From Himantopus leucocephalus (lineage: Eukaryota > Chordata > Aves > Charadriiformes > Recurvirostridae), in assembly GCA_003993805.1 (NCBI GenBank), contig RSEF01000004.1, positions 76,550,099 to 76,614,098 of the forward strand: a stretch of 64,000 bases of DNA, given 5' to 3'. Positions 62,870 to 64,000 of this stretch are shown here, piece after piece. The translations under genes and the position numbers were made by a program. The stretch's first letter is position 1. Each line of letters opens with the position of its first letter. The notes beneath the pieces are model-generated. The model had not been told where the DNA came from, did not search any database, and saw only the letters and a program-made list of their open reading frames with translations.

Positions 62870-63113
62870 TTTTCCTTTACATCAGTCAACTTCATTTCTA
62901 ATATGGATGTCTTCGATTTTCGATAATATAAAATATGCAACCCACTTTTCTGCCGCGTGTGTTTCTATGCATGCCTACTGACCCATGGCACNTTTTCCTT
63001 TACATCAGTCAACTTCATTTCTAATATGGATGTCTTTGATTTTCCATAATATAAAATATGCAACCCACTGTTCTGCTGTGTGTGTTTCTATGCATGCCTA
63101 CTGACCCATGGCA
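62870..63113. repeat. 121-bp direct duplication around a single N (probable assembly artefact)
   Basis: Positions 62870-62990 and 62993-63113 are colinear over 121 bases with five substitutions, including two C/T changes at CpG sites (GCCGCG versus GCTGTG). A lone N at 62992 separates them. The best reading is two alleles placed end to end. Confidence 0.82.
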
Positions 63114-63114
63114 T

Positions 63115-64000
63115 TAACCACTCACTAGTGAGTTATAAGGAAACATTTTTTTGTAAGTTGCATAAATTACTCTCATAACGGAATACCTGTGAATACTTAA
63201 TATATACCACCTTAAGATATACTTCTTGTGAGGAGAAGAATATTATTAATTCCATTATTTGGAAGACACAAAATGACACACCTAAGGTTATTCAGCAAAG
63301 CAAAGCTTAACTCCTGATCCCCAACTCTCAGCCCAGTGCCTAAACATGGACATTTCTTTCTGCTTCATGTTATACAGATGATGTAAGCAGAAATGTAACA
63401 GTATTTAAAGAGGATATGAAGAGGAGTTGGGGGAGACTGTCACTGAAGTATGGAGAGCCAGAGTCTCTACATTTGACACATTCAGTGCAATGATAGAGGT
63501 AATGTCTTGCCCTGTGTTTGAACCTCCTGTACTCTTTCAGATTCTTAACTAAGGTCTGAACTGAAAATAAATCTCCTGAGATACACTGAGTGTCTTAAAG
63601 TACAATATGATGGGCAAAATTTTAATCCATTTTTCCTTAAAAGATTAACTAGGCTACACTGCAAATTGTGTGTATATGTACATATATTTTTATACCTATA
63701 TATATACACACATATATGTCTTTCCTGGTGAATACATACATCTTTTTGAAGATCTGTATGTGTGACCTTCTGAAGGAAAATACATCATGTCAGTGATACA
63801 TAAATTTATTTAATTAGTATGAAAATTATATAACTCATCTTTGTGTATGTGCATATGTACATAATACAAGCACCTTTTTTTGTTGTTGTTTTTGTAGAAA
63901 ACAGAATCTTAAACCCAATCTTTGTTATTTTTAAATATAATTTTCCACTGGAGAAGATAGAACTATTTGCATATTTGTTAAATATATTTTACCTTGAAAA
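63115..64000. other. Unique AT-rich DNA, no gene seen
   Basis: A degenerate TA/CA/TG dinucleotide-rich patch at 63669-63720, with related sequence at 63840-63866. No gene is supported to the end of the window. Confidence 0.5.
63669..63720. repeat. Degenerate (TA/CA/TG)n dinucleotide patch
   Basis: Alternating purine-pyrimidine sequence with TGTATATG, ATATATTTTTATA, TATATATACACACATATATG units. Low complexity. Confidence 0.8.

Noticed and set aside
1..64000. CRISPR arrays, operons, phage or bacterial defence systems
   Set aside because: No regularly spaced repeats, no dense coding and no bacterial gene signals. The sequence is vertebrate.

Overview
This window is most likely a gene-poor stretch of a bird chromosome, intergenic or deep intronic. 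Two things point to a bird. First, there are several 5'-truncated CR1 LINEs whose 3' ends carry the avian-type octamer tail (ATTCTGTG/ATTCTATG units). Second, there are two compact solo LTRs of the kind common in avian genomes. The base composition is AT-rich by eye. No bacterial, plasmid or phage features are present. No open reading frame exceeds about 160 codons, and the longest ones lie in CR1 copies, cross assembly gaps, or sit in LTR or non-repeat DNA with no recognisable domain. I call no protein-coding gene, rRNA or tRNA.

Layout: 1-976 is unique DNA, followed by a 148-bp duplication around a lone N (977-1274). A long, heavily decayed CR1-clade LINE lies at about 1560-4110 on the + strand, with a possible second old CR1 fragment on the opposite strand at about 4290-4600. 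A younger CR1 (9040-9520, -) is interrupted by a 100-N gap and an NN join. A solo LTR sits at 11582-12112 (-). Short CR1 tails lie at 17476-17640 (+), 22036-22385 (-, running into a gap), 45340-45728 (+) and 57978-58156 (-). A decayed CR1 reverse-transcriptase fragment lies at about 53160-53430 (+). A second solo LTR with a duplicated U3 segment lies at 42190-42458 (+). A 46-bp inverted repeat pair (27176-27221 and 29242-29287) encloses 2.0 kb of otherwise unassigned DNA. Most of the rest is unique AT-rich sequence with small tandem repeats, hairpins and homopolymers.

Assembly quality is a theme of the window. There are four 100-N gaps (9080, 22386, 37799, 60507), seven lone Ns and one NN. 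At three places (1125, 26831/26939, 62992) a lone N separates near-identical direct copies that differ by a few percent. This is best explained by two alleles, or two overlapping contig ends, placed end to end rather than by real tandem duplication.

The best candidates for something functional are a 21-nt in-frame micro-exon-like segment with good splice sites (56103-56123), a few homeodomain/POU-motif-rich AT stretches that resemble conserved noncoding elements, and some perfect inverted repeats (notably 46130-46153 and 31062-31087). I see no convincing undescribed multi-gene system here.
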